A stretch of 64,000 nucleotides of DNA, taken from the NCBI RefSeq assembly GCF_963678635.1, contig NC_087066.1, positions 47,713,129 through 47,777,128 of the forward strand, in the 5' to 3' direction. Shown one piece after another: positions 54,630 to 64,000 of this stretch; positions within the stretch are counted from its first letter, which is position 1; every line of letters starts with the position of its first letter. The position numbers and the translations under genes are program-made. The notes under the pieces were generated by a model, which saw only the letters and a list, made by a program, of their open reading frames with translations, did not search any database and was not told the DNA's origin. The DNA is from Symsagittifera roscoffensis (Eukaryota > Xenacoelomorpha > Acoela > Convolutidae).

Positions 54630-55253
54630 CAGTGCTGATTTAAATTAACCGGACAAAACGCGTTAAATTTGAAATTTAAAACCCATTTTTCTCAAATTGG
54701 TTTGAGTTTAGATGAAAACTTATAAAGACAAATTTTGCTTAAAATTTTAGCAGAACTAATATGTTGTAATTTGTTTTGCCAAATTCGGGCCCGAAATTTT
54801 AACCCAAAAAGGGTGATTTTGGCTTTTCTTAGTTTATCAAAAATTACGCCGAAAATACCCAGTCGATCACAGACATAATTATATCAAAGTGAGCCCCTTA
54901 TGTAGCCCAAAAAACTTTATGAAGGGTATATTCTCCAAAAAAATGCAATTGGTTTTTAAAACTTTTTAAATAAGAAATTGGTATTTTATATAATAAAAAA
55001 GACCTTTTTGTCTATCAAACAGTAATAAATTTACTTATACAATATTTTGGAGATTGTACCCTTCTTAAAGTTTGTTGGGCCACGTAAGGGCTCACTTTGA
55101 TATAATTATGTCTGTGATCGACTGGGTATTTTCGGCGTAATTTTTGATTAACTAGGAAAAACCAAAAGACCTAAACTCAACCCAATTTGAAAAAAAAATC
55201 GTTTTAAATTTCAAGTTTAACGCGTTTTTTCCGGTTAATTTAAATCAGCACTG
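54630..55253. mobile_element. Mariner-type foldback MITE with TA duplication
   Basis: 624 bp flanked by TA on both sides (54628-54629 and 55254-55255). The ends read CAGTGCTGATTTAAATTA and its inverse, and the inverted repeat continues with few mismatches almost to the centre near 54945, so the whole element can fold into one hairpin. CAGT termini and TA duplications are typical of Tc1/mariner elements. No transposase ORF. Confidence 0.92.
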
Positions 55254-55916
55254 TATATCTTTTAACAAATTCATCGGACAACGTCTCAAATTTTAGAACT
55301 AATTCTGTCCTTGAGACAAAGATATATCGTGAAAACTGCAAGCGAACTTTCGAAACTGCATTTGGACTGAAAAAAGAGCAATGCGAAATGATTGCGTTTT
55401 TTCGGAGAAATCTACTTTTGCTTTATAATTTGCAGCAAAAAGTTCGGTTAGACAAAAAACAATGAAAAAGAGCAAATGGCCTTTTTCAGACATTTTTTAT
55501 ATGCAAAAACTAACTTTTCACTCAAAAATTATATCTCAATGTCACATAAAAATTTAATTTGCAGACAAAAAATGCTCAAACTTTGCAGATTACTCTTATA
55601 AAAAATATTTCTGGATGTCTGAACATTTGATAACTCTCCATATTTCAAGAGCACAATTTAAAAATTCGTTTCCTTCAATAACAATTTGTCATGCAAATTT
55701 TCAGAGAAAAAAAAACACAAAAAGCCGCAAAAATGGCAAACGCTAAGAGTCAAAGAAGTATTTCGATTTAGTTTAAATTTGGAGGTCAGAATTATTTCAG
55801 AACTTCAATAAGTTGTCCGATAATTTTATTAAAGGTTAACTTAAGGGCATTCATATTAGCATTTATAAGAATGGGTAGTACTATGATAGAGTGGTTCTTT
55901 GAAAATAATCAGGTAC

Positions 55917-56025
55917 CTTGAGAATAAAACACCTAGAGCTCTTAAATTCTTCAATAATTGTGATATCGTCATTCAGAAAGTTGAGTTTTGATGACAAATA
56001 CGATAACCCAATTATGTTTGTTAAA
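55917..56025 (-). CDS. Candidate upstream exon of the DUF3638-family gene
   Basis: On the minus strand a good acceptor (a TTTATTTTACAG tract ending at 56026) is followed by 109 open bases and a CAAG/GTACCT donor at 55917. The reading frame that ends in phase 0 is open throughout and joins in frame to the exon starting at 53613, which also begins in phase 0. The 36 encoded residues (including NDDITIIEEFKSSRCFILK) loosely resemble the family stretch preceding the PWRRS region, where an acidic/aromatic segment leads into a short basic strand. No start codon is present, so at least one earlier exon is expected. Short length makes this only a candidate; a chance open stretch is possible. Confidence 0.45.
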
Positions 56026-56110
56026 CTGTAAAATAAACAGAAGCGAGCATATTTCTTGATAAAAGCAAGGAATTAGTTACAATTTTCAACCTGAAGAATT
56101 CTGACAGTAG

Positions 56111-56325
56111 TATTGTATCGTGTCCCGGATCCTAAGGGGGGTCCTTCCTAAGGGGGGGGGGGTCCTCACCTAAAGCAAAATCCTAGGAAAGGGGTCCTTA
56201 ATTTTTTTGGAGGACCCCTATCCTAGGATTTTGTAAATGATCGCAAGTTCCCACCCCTAAAGTAAAAGACCCCCTCCTTAGGATCTTGTTAAGCTGAGCT
56301 CAACAACCGGGACGCGATACAATAA
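56111..56325. mobile_element. Small MITE with TATTGTATCG ends
   Basis: 215 bp with 18-base inverted ends, TATTGTATCGTGTCCCGG at 56111-56128 and its inverse with one change at 56308-56325. The inside is a set of inverted CCTAAGG/CCTAGGA and G-run/C-run blocks, so the element can fold strongly. Superfamily not clear; TA may be part of the target duplication. Confidence 0.7.
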
Positions 56326-56700
56326 TTCTTTCTAATTCCTTTTAAAGCAGTCCCTTTTCCCGCGATAATTAAAATTAATCGTCCTAATTCCTGAACTTTT
56401 CTTTTTCGTCCTAGTTTCATGTGGATATCATTTCCTGGCTTTCTTTCTTTTCGTCAAAGATTTGTCATGCTATTAAAGTTTGTTATTGAAAACAAGCCTA
56501 AGGATTTCACACATTTGTTTGAATTAACACTTGGTTTGCGTCTACTAGTTTATTTGCCTGAAGCTATTTATGTTAAAACAGTGATTGAGCTCAATACGAG
56601 TATTTTATTAGTTAAAAATTGGTAAAAACCAAAACAAATACAAGTCGAAGTATAAAAAGGACGAACAGTAAAAATCATCTGAAAATATATGTTTCAGACT

Positions 56701-57218
56701 TTAATGTTTATTGTTTTGGTTTTCTTTGCGCTGTTTTTTAGATGTTCGTTCTTCTGAAGCTTCAGATAAAATAAACGGGTTTTTTATAGGGGGACGTTCA
56801 CGGACTCGGCTACTAGAAGCTTCTTCTTCTTCTTGCAGCTCTGCTTCTGAGTAGGGCCGCTGTAAAAATCCCCAATCCGGAAGTGTAAAATCGGGAGAAC
56901 TGTTATCAGTTTCATTGTATGAGTTGGCCCACTCGGTGTCCATGTAAATGTCTTCTAGAAAAGCATTTTCTTCAGCGGCTTTATGGCCAAAGGGCACTGT
57001 CGAAATTCCGTCGAAAAGTAGAAAACGTTTTGAGTCGAATGGTGATAATGCAAGTTTGTTTTGTTTCACTGTCATATTGGTGTGACCTTTCGAAACTATA
57101 TTGTAGTTGTACACTCTCATTGTTTTTCCAGTGAATAATGTGTCCCTGAAGGTTTGGTGGACCAGTTCTCTCTGTGCACTCCGTTTAATTCCTTTGGCAC
57201 TCAATTTTTGAGTACCTT
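56701..57218 (-). CDS. polB: Polinton-type DNA polymerase B, exon 3 (thumb end and acidic tail)
   Basis: Acceptor CTTCTGTTTAG (AG at 57220-57219); the first two bases complete the codon split at 57549, after a 330-bp intron. It encodes about 171 residues with SAKGIKRSAQRELVHQTF and QNKLALSPFDSKRFLLFDGI, the usual end of these polymerases, then an acidic tract and a basic end KKQRKENQNNKH before the TAA at 56701. The nominal TTG start at 57204 is internal. No other Polinton genes (integrase, ATPase, protease, capsid) were found nearby, and no terminal repeats. Confidence 0.85.
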
Positions 57219-57548
57219 CTAAACAGAAGCAAAATTATTATTCTTTTCTACAACGTAGGGGATAGCTTCATTTCACTTCAGCAACTCAATTTATACCGAA
57301 CAAAATTTGATTCATTTTACCAAAAAAGAGCAGAAGACTCTAAATTATGATTGAAAAAGAGGAAAAAAGAGGGAATATGTTGTCAGATAAATAAACGTTT
57401 AGGCAACATTGTATAATGTTGCCTTAATCAGCTAAATGCCCATTGTTTAATGCAACAAATTAAGGGGTGTAGGTAGGTTGGTGGTGGTAATTTTGTTCTG
57501 TAAAAGGTAGGAATGGGGGGGTGGAAGGGTGGCTTAAATTTTATTTAC

Positions 57549-60121
57549 CATTAAGGACGACCGAATATAGTTTCGGTTTTAGGGCGATGAATTCTCTGAT
57601 CGGCTTCCCACCAGTCTCGTCTTTGAACTTCAGCACAACTTTCTTGTTGGTATCCTCGTACAAGAAATGGTTCTTATCGTAATTTGAAAAGTCGAAATCA
57701 GCTTTTATTTTCTCCTAGTCTCGGTAAACGTCATCAGTTTTTAAAGCGTAAATTAAACTATCCGTGTCGGAGTAAAGGAGTTCCAAGTTTAGATTTGGTT
57801 TCATTTTTTGATAATGAAACTGAAACATGAAACGCTTGGCGAGGTCTAGGATGGTCGCACCAACTATCATAGGTTTATCCCACAATATTTTTGTTACTGA
57901 AAAGCTAATTGTGGCTAATTGATCGTCAATGATTTGACAGCTTTTCATTGTGCTCAGAGCTGTTTTTTGTAAAAGTTCTCTCTCATTCTTTACAATCTCC
58001 AGCTTCTTTCTTCCTAACTTAAACTCCATTGTCTTACCGAAATCTGAATTAACAATTAGCTTGTAGAAGTTCTCCTGGAATTTATTTACCGCGGCTTTTC
58101 GTAGGCGGGTGTTGAAGTCGACAAAGGGTGCCATCCAGTGACTTTGGCGGAACTGAAGAATTTTTCCGAGGTGAGTTATTTCCATTCCCAGCTCATGGTA
58201 CAATTTTAGGGTAAGGTAGTGCAAAACATAACCTTCTTTAGGATGCAAGGTCTGTAGAAGCTTTGGAACTTTTGGCAGTGTGGTGATTCCCAATTTTCCC
58301 AACATGTCGACTTGCTCGTTGCTCATTGCACCGATGTCCACTACTTCACGAGAGGGGGCAAGGGGGTAATCAGCAAAGAAGTCGTGAAGCTCTTGGGGTA
58401 TGGTTAAATTGACTTCAACTATATAACCCCACTCTGAGGTTTCGCTGGTGAGCAGTATGTCTGCCAGACTTTTTTCAACTATTGAAAAATCGTTTAATGG
58501 CAAAGGGCAGTGTTTCATTATCCCCCCGTACACATTGTTTGCATCAATATTGAGGATGAAGCTTGATGGTTCTGAGAGCGAAAAATCGTCGAGGTATTTA
58601 TTGTTTGCTTTGTAAAATCGGTGCGCATAGACCGACGACATGCCTCCTCGTATCATTCGCTGCACAAGGTCCAGATGTTCACGGTCCGTTAAGAGTTTCA
58701 GTTCGGGCTTACAAACTTTTAAAAAGGCGTCCCCGGAAAGGTTACTTGCCGTAAAGTAACAGGCGCAATCCAGCCCGTATGTTTGATAGCAAACTTCCCG
58801 AAAAGCTTCGAAAACGGAAGCAAGCAATAGCACATCTGTAGTCAAGTACAAGTCGTGGTAGTCACCAAGTGAGCCACACTTCAGTTCGGTGAAAACTTTA
58901 AGGGCATGATTGTACTCGCTTCTTGAAACACTCACATCCCCTCCTGTTAGACTATTTTTCCACATTGCTCGTGGGGGAAGGCGAGTTTCTCGGAATTTTT
59001 CGAATGAGTTGAAGTATGAGTAGGGGTAATGCCCTTTCTGTTTCAACAGACTGACTTTTTCAGGTGAGTGGCCGAGTTTTTCAAAATAGTTCTCCAGCAG
59101 AAAAAACTTTTCGTTGGGCAAATTATCGACAAGTTTTGCCAACGATGCTAGCATGAACCTATACGAATCGATGAACCTCAGATTTTCGTAGAGTTTTTTG
59201 ATTTTGCCGTTTTTGTCCGTGTACGTTTTTATATATACTGAGATTGTCAAGGATATGTATTTTTCTTCAGATGCGGGTATTACGGAAAAAGTGTTTTCCG
59301 AATCGCTTTTTGCCAGCGCTTTGATTATAAAGTGTAAATCGTAATTTGACAAATTATGAGCTACCACTGGAATGTAATTTGTTGTTTTTCTATTAACGTT
59401 ACACTAATTGTGTGCCCAACCCAGGAACTTGTTGGTGTAATGGCAATGATCAAGTACCACTTGATCATTGTCGGAAAAATCATTCTCGCATATCCAACAA
59501 ATTGTAGCATCTTCCCGTTCCTGGTCTGTTATACCAGTGAAAGTGTAATATTTCCTTTTTTCTACGTAAATTTGTCTCGCTAACGATTCAAGGGAGCTAA
59601 TTAGCTCTTCCATCACATTCGGTCCTCTTTTAAGCTCAAACTTTAACAGGTCTTTTTTCCCAAATTCGATTACTGCTAACGCGTAGCCGCACGGTTGATG
59701 GATTTCAATTGTTTGCGTGCTAGATTTTCGCGGATCAGGTTGCGGTCCGTATACTGGTAAGAGCAGTGACTCCAAATCAAAGTAGATTACTCTGGGTACG
59801 TACCAACGAGCTGTTAAGTTTTTGAACTTGTGGTCATCTTTTCCCGGCTTGGGCATTGTTATGACGACATCTTCGTCTTGGTAGCACAGTTCTTGATGTC
59901 TTCTCAGAGTTTCGAATGAAGCGCATGTGTGGGAACATTTGTGACAAATCTCAGATTGAAATCGGTGCACTTTGTGCCGCACGTACTCGACCAGTTTCTG
60001 GAGATCACTTAACAACACATAGTGATATTTTGATCCATCTGTCAGCAGCAACAAGTCCACAATCAGGCTAGTAGTGAATCTGCTCGATACTCTTATGGGC
60101 AACAATTCGCCATCGTTGTAC
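57549..60121 (-). pseudogene. polB: Polinton-type DNA polymerase B, exon 2, with two in-frame TAG codons
   Basis: Starts after a TTTTTCTGTTCAG acceptor in the phase left by exon 1 and ends at TTAATG/GTAAAT in phase 1. It encodes the exonuclease and polymerase: VIYFDLESLL (Exo I), an endonuclease-VII-like finger ending VVLDHCHYTNKF, AHNLSNYDLHFI (Exo II), NIDANNVYGGIM (motif A), KLIVNSDFGKTMEF (motif B) and YSDTDSLIY (motif C, 57753-57773). The frame is open and conserved on both sides of two TAG codons, at 59406-59404 and 57717-57715, with no frameshift anywhere. Only these two codons break about 1,375 codons. Recent nonsense mutation is the simple reading; suppression or recoding of TAG is an alternative I cannot exclude. 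Confidence 0.85.
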
Positions 60122-60242
60122 CTGAACAGAAAAATAATTTTTATACCTAGGTTTGTAATGAAATAAAAAGGGTGTTTGAATAGGTGAAGAACATTAATGA
60201 AGGAATTTTAAAATTTTTAGAAGGCAATTAGAATTTGCTTAC

Positions 60243-61282
60243 CGGAAGACGTTGATTTGACAATTGTTCAACTTTTCAAATCTGTCCATATCCATCAGAC
60301 CCATTGGCAATTCGTATTCCCCATTGATTTTCACAATTCCTTCTTTGTCGAGATTGTAGGTTGAGACTTTGTTTTTCTCCAGCCACCGTCTAGATGTGGG
60401 GTAGAGGGCCGGCTCATTCACATTGTGATATGCGGCAACAAAGCAGTAGAGAAAGCAACGGTCATCATCTTTAGTGTTGATATTTGTGAGCAGAGTAGAT
60501 GCTGCGCTGAGTGCATCAGGTAGCTCGAGGTAGGATCCTGCTCTTATTGGTGAGAAGGCCGCGAAATTGATTTGCAATTTTTCAATTCTGTCAATAATCC
60601 ATCCGCTACCATGAGAAGAGAACGAATTGACTTGGTTGACCATATGTTCAATCAGTTCCAAGAATTGATCCCCAGCTATTCCCTCGAAGTACACTGTCAA
60701 TGTCTTAGTGTTCAGAAACAGCATGGTCCTTTCGAAGTTTCCACTGCCCCCGTCTTGCACAGTGGGAATTTTGATCATTCCCACTTCCACGTGGAATTGC
60801 ACCTTGTTCGGACCCTCTTTGACCCTTTCCAGTATGAGAGCATCTATTTCCTCCTTGTTTTGCGTCATGACTTGAAGCAAATCCATTTCTTTTTCACCAA
60901 CTTTGAGATCGTATCGACGCAATTTGCCTCTGAACGCGCTTTCCGTTGGGGCAGCGGAAGACGTCGTCTCAATGCCGTCCCAAACTGGCAATGCGTGCTT
61001 CTTCAGCAAGTGTTGTCCATAGCTTTCCGCGGTGAGAAATATTGTATGGCAATAGATACAATGACTATTCGAAGTCATGTCATGTACCAGCTCGACGTGC
61101 TCTCGGGCTTCCGACAAACTCTCGAATGATTCGAGACACTCATCGCAAACAGTTTGAGGAGGAGGGGGAGGAAGGATCTTGTGAACTTTTTGCTCATGTC
61201 TTCTCAAGTTCCTTTTAGAGCTCAGTATTTTTCCGCACTGCTGGCAAGGAACAGGTGTCGCGATAGAAGTAGAGTTCGGCAT
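60243..61282 (-). CDS. polB: Polinton-type DNA polymerase B, exon 1 (zinc-finger head)
   Basis: ATG at 61282; the exon ends at TCCG/GTAAGC (GT at 60242-60241) in phase 2. It encodes about 346 residues. Three C2H2 fingers come first (CQQCGKILSSKRNLRRH, CDECLESFESLSEAREH, CIYCHTIFLTAESYGQH), followed by the block that precedes the exonuclease in Maverick/Polinton-like and related virus polymerases: GSGWIIDRIEKLQINF, SYLELPDALSAASTL, DDDRCFLYCFVAAY and FEKLNNCQINVF. The intron to exon 2 is 121 bp. The family replicates a linear transposon or virus genome with a protein primer. No lesion in this exon. Confidence 0.85.
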
Positions 61283-61289
61283 TGTTTGT

Positions 61290-63190
61290 TGAAGTTACTG
61301 AAGTAATTCAGGAGAATTTCGAGAAGTAGAATTGGTTATGAAAAAGCAAAAGCGAGAAGTGACTAGCACCAAAAAACTTTGCGGGTAAGGGCAAGTAGAA
61401 GCCATTAACCAGAGTTATACTTCGCCGTCTTGACAATAAGTACTTTCCTTTCCAAAAACAGGGTTTATTCTAGCTTTAAGCTCTATATGTCTCATCACTC
61501 GGCTCAAGTGCAGGGGTTTTGTATACTAAAAACTGATTCATTTACAGCCTCAAACTTTTGCTGTTAATTTTAAGGGTTAGCGATAAAGTTTTTGCATTTT
61601 TTAGGGGACTGGTTTAGACTTTCAATTAACATTTCAGCACTAAATTACAAAATTTAAAGCTTAGAATGATTCAGATAGAGCCTAAAACTTTTTCTGACTA
61701 ATTTTAACCGTGAAACACTAATTTCCTAATGATTTCAAGCCCACTTCTTGGTTTGCGTAAATAGGTATAATAAAAAGTAGATTTATGAGATAAAAGTATT
61801 CAGAAAGTAAAGCCCTCACCTAACTAATTAAGTTGAAAAAAAATAGTAAACTTAAAAAATGAAAATTTTGCAAATTTGATACCTTGATAGTTACCGATGC
61901 ATGATAAGCATAGATTGTCATTTGAATGTGTAAAAGATATCGGAATCAAAGTTTCCTTCATGTCATTCAGTGTCCCGTGAAACATTTCATATCATGTCCT
62001 TCGAAATATTAAGGCATGGCCGTTTGGTTTAAGGGGCAATAGCTAACCCGGCGTTGCTCGTCGCTACGCTCCTCGGGAACGCCTCCCGTTCTGTAATTTC
62101 AAGTGAAATTTTTTTTTTCAAACTAAAGGAAAACCTCAAACTTTTTATGTTGTGAAAAAAAGGAAAAGTAATGTTTAAAAAAGTGTCTTTTAAATCTATC
62201 AACAAAAAAACCAGTAAGTTTTGTGGGACCTCGAGGACAGTTCTACTGGTCGTGTTCGAAATTTAAAAAACATAATTTTTTAACTTCTTTTTTCCTTCAT
62301 TTTTAACTTGAATTATTCGTTCTCGTTTTAAATTCAGTTGAATGTGGTTTGAAATTTTTAGGAACTATCTGATACGTAATAAGGACAAGCGTAGAAATTA
62401 AAAAAAAAACAATGATAGCCCAATCATTGAGAAGAGACGCTTAAAAAGTTGTGATTTTTTGAGAAAATCTGATTTTTGTAAAAATATTGAAAAAAAAATT
62501 GGGAAAAAACTTTTTTCTCTCCAAATCCATTGAAACTACCCTCAATCAATTTGCCATGAATTTCTGAGCAGGGTTAAGGGTCATGTTCATTTTTCGAAAA
62601 AAAAAACATAAATTTTCTTTTTTTCACATTTTTACCAAAAAATTGTCCGTTTTACACCCAAAATATGTATATGAATGTAATATAAAGCAGATTTATGGCT
62701 TAAAACACTCTCTGTTACTTTGCGTAAGACCTGGCTAACCCCACCGGGCACAAAGTATGATGAGAGAGAGAACAGAGAGTGTTTGATAAAAAAGCCAAAT
62801 AAATATGGTTGGAATACCAACAAGAAAATGTTGGACCCTTCCATATTTATCTTTCTTTTGAAAAGAAAGCAATATCCCGAAAAGGATATTCCAAATGGGG
62901 TTCACTACTGAGCAAGTGTATTTATCTCTCTCTCTCTCTCTCTCATTCTTTCTCAAACAACAATTTTAGCATAAAATTTTTCTCGATTTGTGATTTTTTT
63001 CTAGTTTTTCTTTTACATTTTGCTGAAAACTTTACGGGGCAAACTTTAATTGATCTATTAAGCAAAATTAAAACTGAGACAAAAAATATACACACAGTAA
63101 TGTTAAAACAGCTTAGAAGTCAAATCAAGCAAAAATGAATATATAAAACTTTGGAATAAAATTTGAAACAAAGGAATGTTTTTTGTTTAA
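61290..63190. other. AT-rich stretch between the polymerase and the unidentified ORF
   Basis: No gene recognised. A short GC-richer patch lies near 62040-62095, and a (TC)10 microsatellite at 62925-62944. Short ORFs near 62632-63138 are low complexity. Confidence 0.5.
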
Positions 63191-63194
63191 GTTA

Positions 63195-63831
63195 TTAGAA
63201 ACCTCGAAACTGTAGTTTTCTCTTTTTTGGCGCATAGCAAGCTGCATTTGGAGGAGTGCCTTGAATGAGATCTGGGGTGACTAGATCAATTGTTTCCGCA
63301 CTAGATGAAACCCGAGCATCCGAATAGGAAGTTGATTGTTCTGGAGTTGAAACTGCTCCCCTAACAAACGACTCGGGAGACATTGCTGTCGGAATATCCC
63401 AGTACGCTTCGCGCTCTGCATAATCACGAATACATCCCTCCTGATTTTCATACAACGGCATTGACTCGCAGTCATACGCGAAGAGAATTTTTCTTGGAGA
63501 CTGCTCGAGCGAGGTTGTGTCGTTTATCTCCGTCTTTTCTAATGCCGGATAGCTCTCGTGAATAGTGCAACTCTCGTTTTCGATTCTGTCTAAGTAGATT
63601 GATGTGATCAAGGAGGTAGTTCGGTAGCATGATATCACTTTTTGTAGTCCATTGCTCGTTTTGATTCTCGTCGTTTTTTCGGGGAGCTAAGTCATTGAAC
63701 GGACTTGCTGTAGACGGAGAGACTCTCTCTTTCTGTTGATGGATGACTGCAATCGACTCTCTCGTGTATGTTTGGTAGATAATTGTTCTTTCTCGATCAG
63801 ACACTGAGATTATTTGTAAAGGACTAGTCAT
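63195..63831 (-). CDS. Unidentified protein in two overlapping frames
   Basis: An ATG-started frame (63831 to 63472) and a second frame, open from 63686 to 63195, overlap. Composition suggests that coding passes from the first to the second by a +1 shift near 63690, just after PSTASPFNDLAPRK, because the second frame then stays open for about 164 codons and ends with a basic, nuclear-signal-like APKKRKLQFRGF. No family recognised; there is no zinc finger or membrane span. It lies on the same strand as, and 1.9 kb upstream of, the Polinton-type polymerase, so it may be another gene of that element or an unrelated gene. An intron instead of a frameshift is possible. Confidence 0.45.
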
Positions 63832-64000
63832 GACTTGAAGAGGTTTAAAGTTTTGTTAAAATGAAATGACTGAACTACCGAAATGAAATTGAGAGAATGA
63901 AAAGTATGAAAAGTTTATAAATGAGAATGAGATCAGGAAAGGGGTGGCATAGTTCAATTAGGTCAAAGCTAATAACTTTCTAGGCGAGGCTATCAAATTT

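Larger units (their letters stand above)
4189..56025 (-). other. Span of a giant host gene: DUF6606-DUF3638-DUF3645 family ATPase-like protein
   Basis: Umbrella entry for a gene of eight exons or exon candidates on the minus strand, about 3,050 codons in total, close to the roughly 3,000 residues usual for the family. Adjacent exons have compatible phases throughout: 55917/53613 phase 0, 53103/46454 phase 1, 46246/40996 phase 0, 33397/29988 phase 1, 29796/10371 phase 2, 10324/9006 phase 2, 8666/4355 phase 1. The family (named from memory: Pfam DUF6606, DUF3638, DUF3645) is a set of very large eukaryotic proteins with a SecA/DEAD-like ATPase core and no settled function; fungal members are often auto-annotated as ubiquitin hydrolases, which I would not rely on. 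Introns hold nearly all the transposon matter of the window. The true N-terminus is probably upstream of 56 kb and is not identified. The assignment is firm for the 53613, 46454, 40996, 29988 and 9006 exons, and weaker for the others. Confidence 0.85.

Overview
This window looks like AT-rich nuclear DNA from an invertebrate animal. Genes have GT-AG introns, non-coding DNA is abundant, and most of the recognisable coding matter comes from eukaryotic transposable elements: Ty3-type LTR element, BEL/Pao, RTE-like LINE, mariner-type and hAT-type MITEs, and a Maverick/Polinton-type DNA polymerase. I cannot name the species.

The backbone is one very large host gene on the minus strand, spanning at least 53613 to 8666 and probably 56025 to 4189. 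It encodes a roughly 3,000-residue protein of the DUF6606-DUF3638-DUF3645 family, a giant SecA/helicase-like ATPase family of unknown function known best from fungi and oomycetes. I find exons at 56025-55917 (candidate), 53613-53103, 46454-46246, 40996-33397 (7.6 kb), 29988-29796, 10371-10324 (48-bp candidate), 9006-8666 and 4355-4189 (candidate last exon). Every intron phase between adjacent exons is compatible. The introns are filled with repeats and transposon relics.

The most striking object is an intact 18,910-bp LTR retroelement (10865-29774, minus strand) lying in one of those introns. Its two 410-bp LTRs look identical base for base, and it is flanked by a 4-bp AAAA duplication, so it is very young. 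Its LTR edge lies 21 nt inside the splice donor of the host exon. In its own 5' to 3' order it carries: 5' LTR, primer-binding site, a 77-codon leader ORF, a repeat-bearing leader, a basic 155-codon ORF, a single 2740-codon fused gag-pol (Ty3/gypsy type), two tiny membrane ORFs, a 378-codon ORF with no methionine at all, an 872-codon envelope-like glycoprotein with a PTAP motif in its tail, a 601-codon ORF of unknown function, a 1.6-kb 3' region, and the 3' LTR. Several ORFs are joined by ATGA overlaps. This is a complex retrovirus-like layout, much larger than usual Ty3 elements.

Region by region: 1-1030 divergent tandem repeats; 2.3-3.5 kb clustered copies of a dispersed non-coding repeat; 5.6-7.2 kb a decayed BEL/Pao element (+); 7.9-8.5 kb a mariner-type MITE; 10.4-10.8 kb a hAT-type MITE pressed against the 48-bp exon; 10.9-29.8 kb the giant retroelement; 31.2-32.35 kb a LINE relic; 33.4-41.0 kb the main host exon; 42.1-42.5 kb a tandem duplication; 45.4-45.7 kb a MITE; 46.8-47.7 kb an eight-unit 118-bp satellite of palindromic units; 48.7-52.3 kb an array of about 0.79-kb modules; 54.6-55.25 kb a second, almost fully palindromic mariner-type MITE; 56.1-56.3 kb another small MITE; 56.7-61.3 kb a three-exon Polinton-type DNA polymerase broken only by two in-frame TAG codons; 63.2-63.8 kb an unidentified pair of overlapping ORFs.
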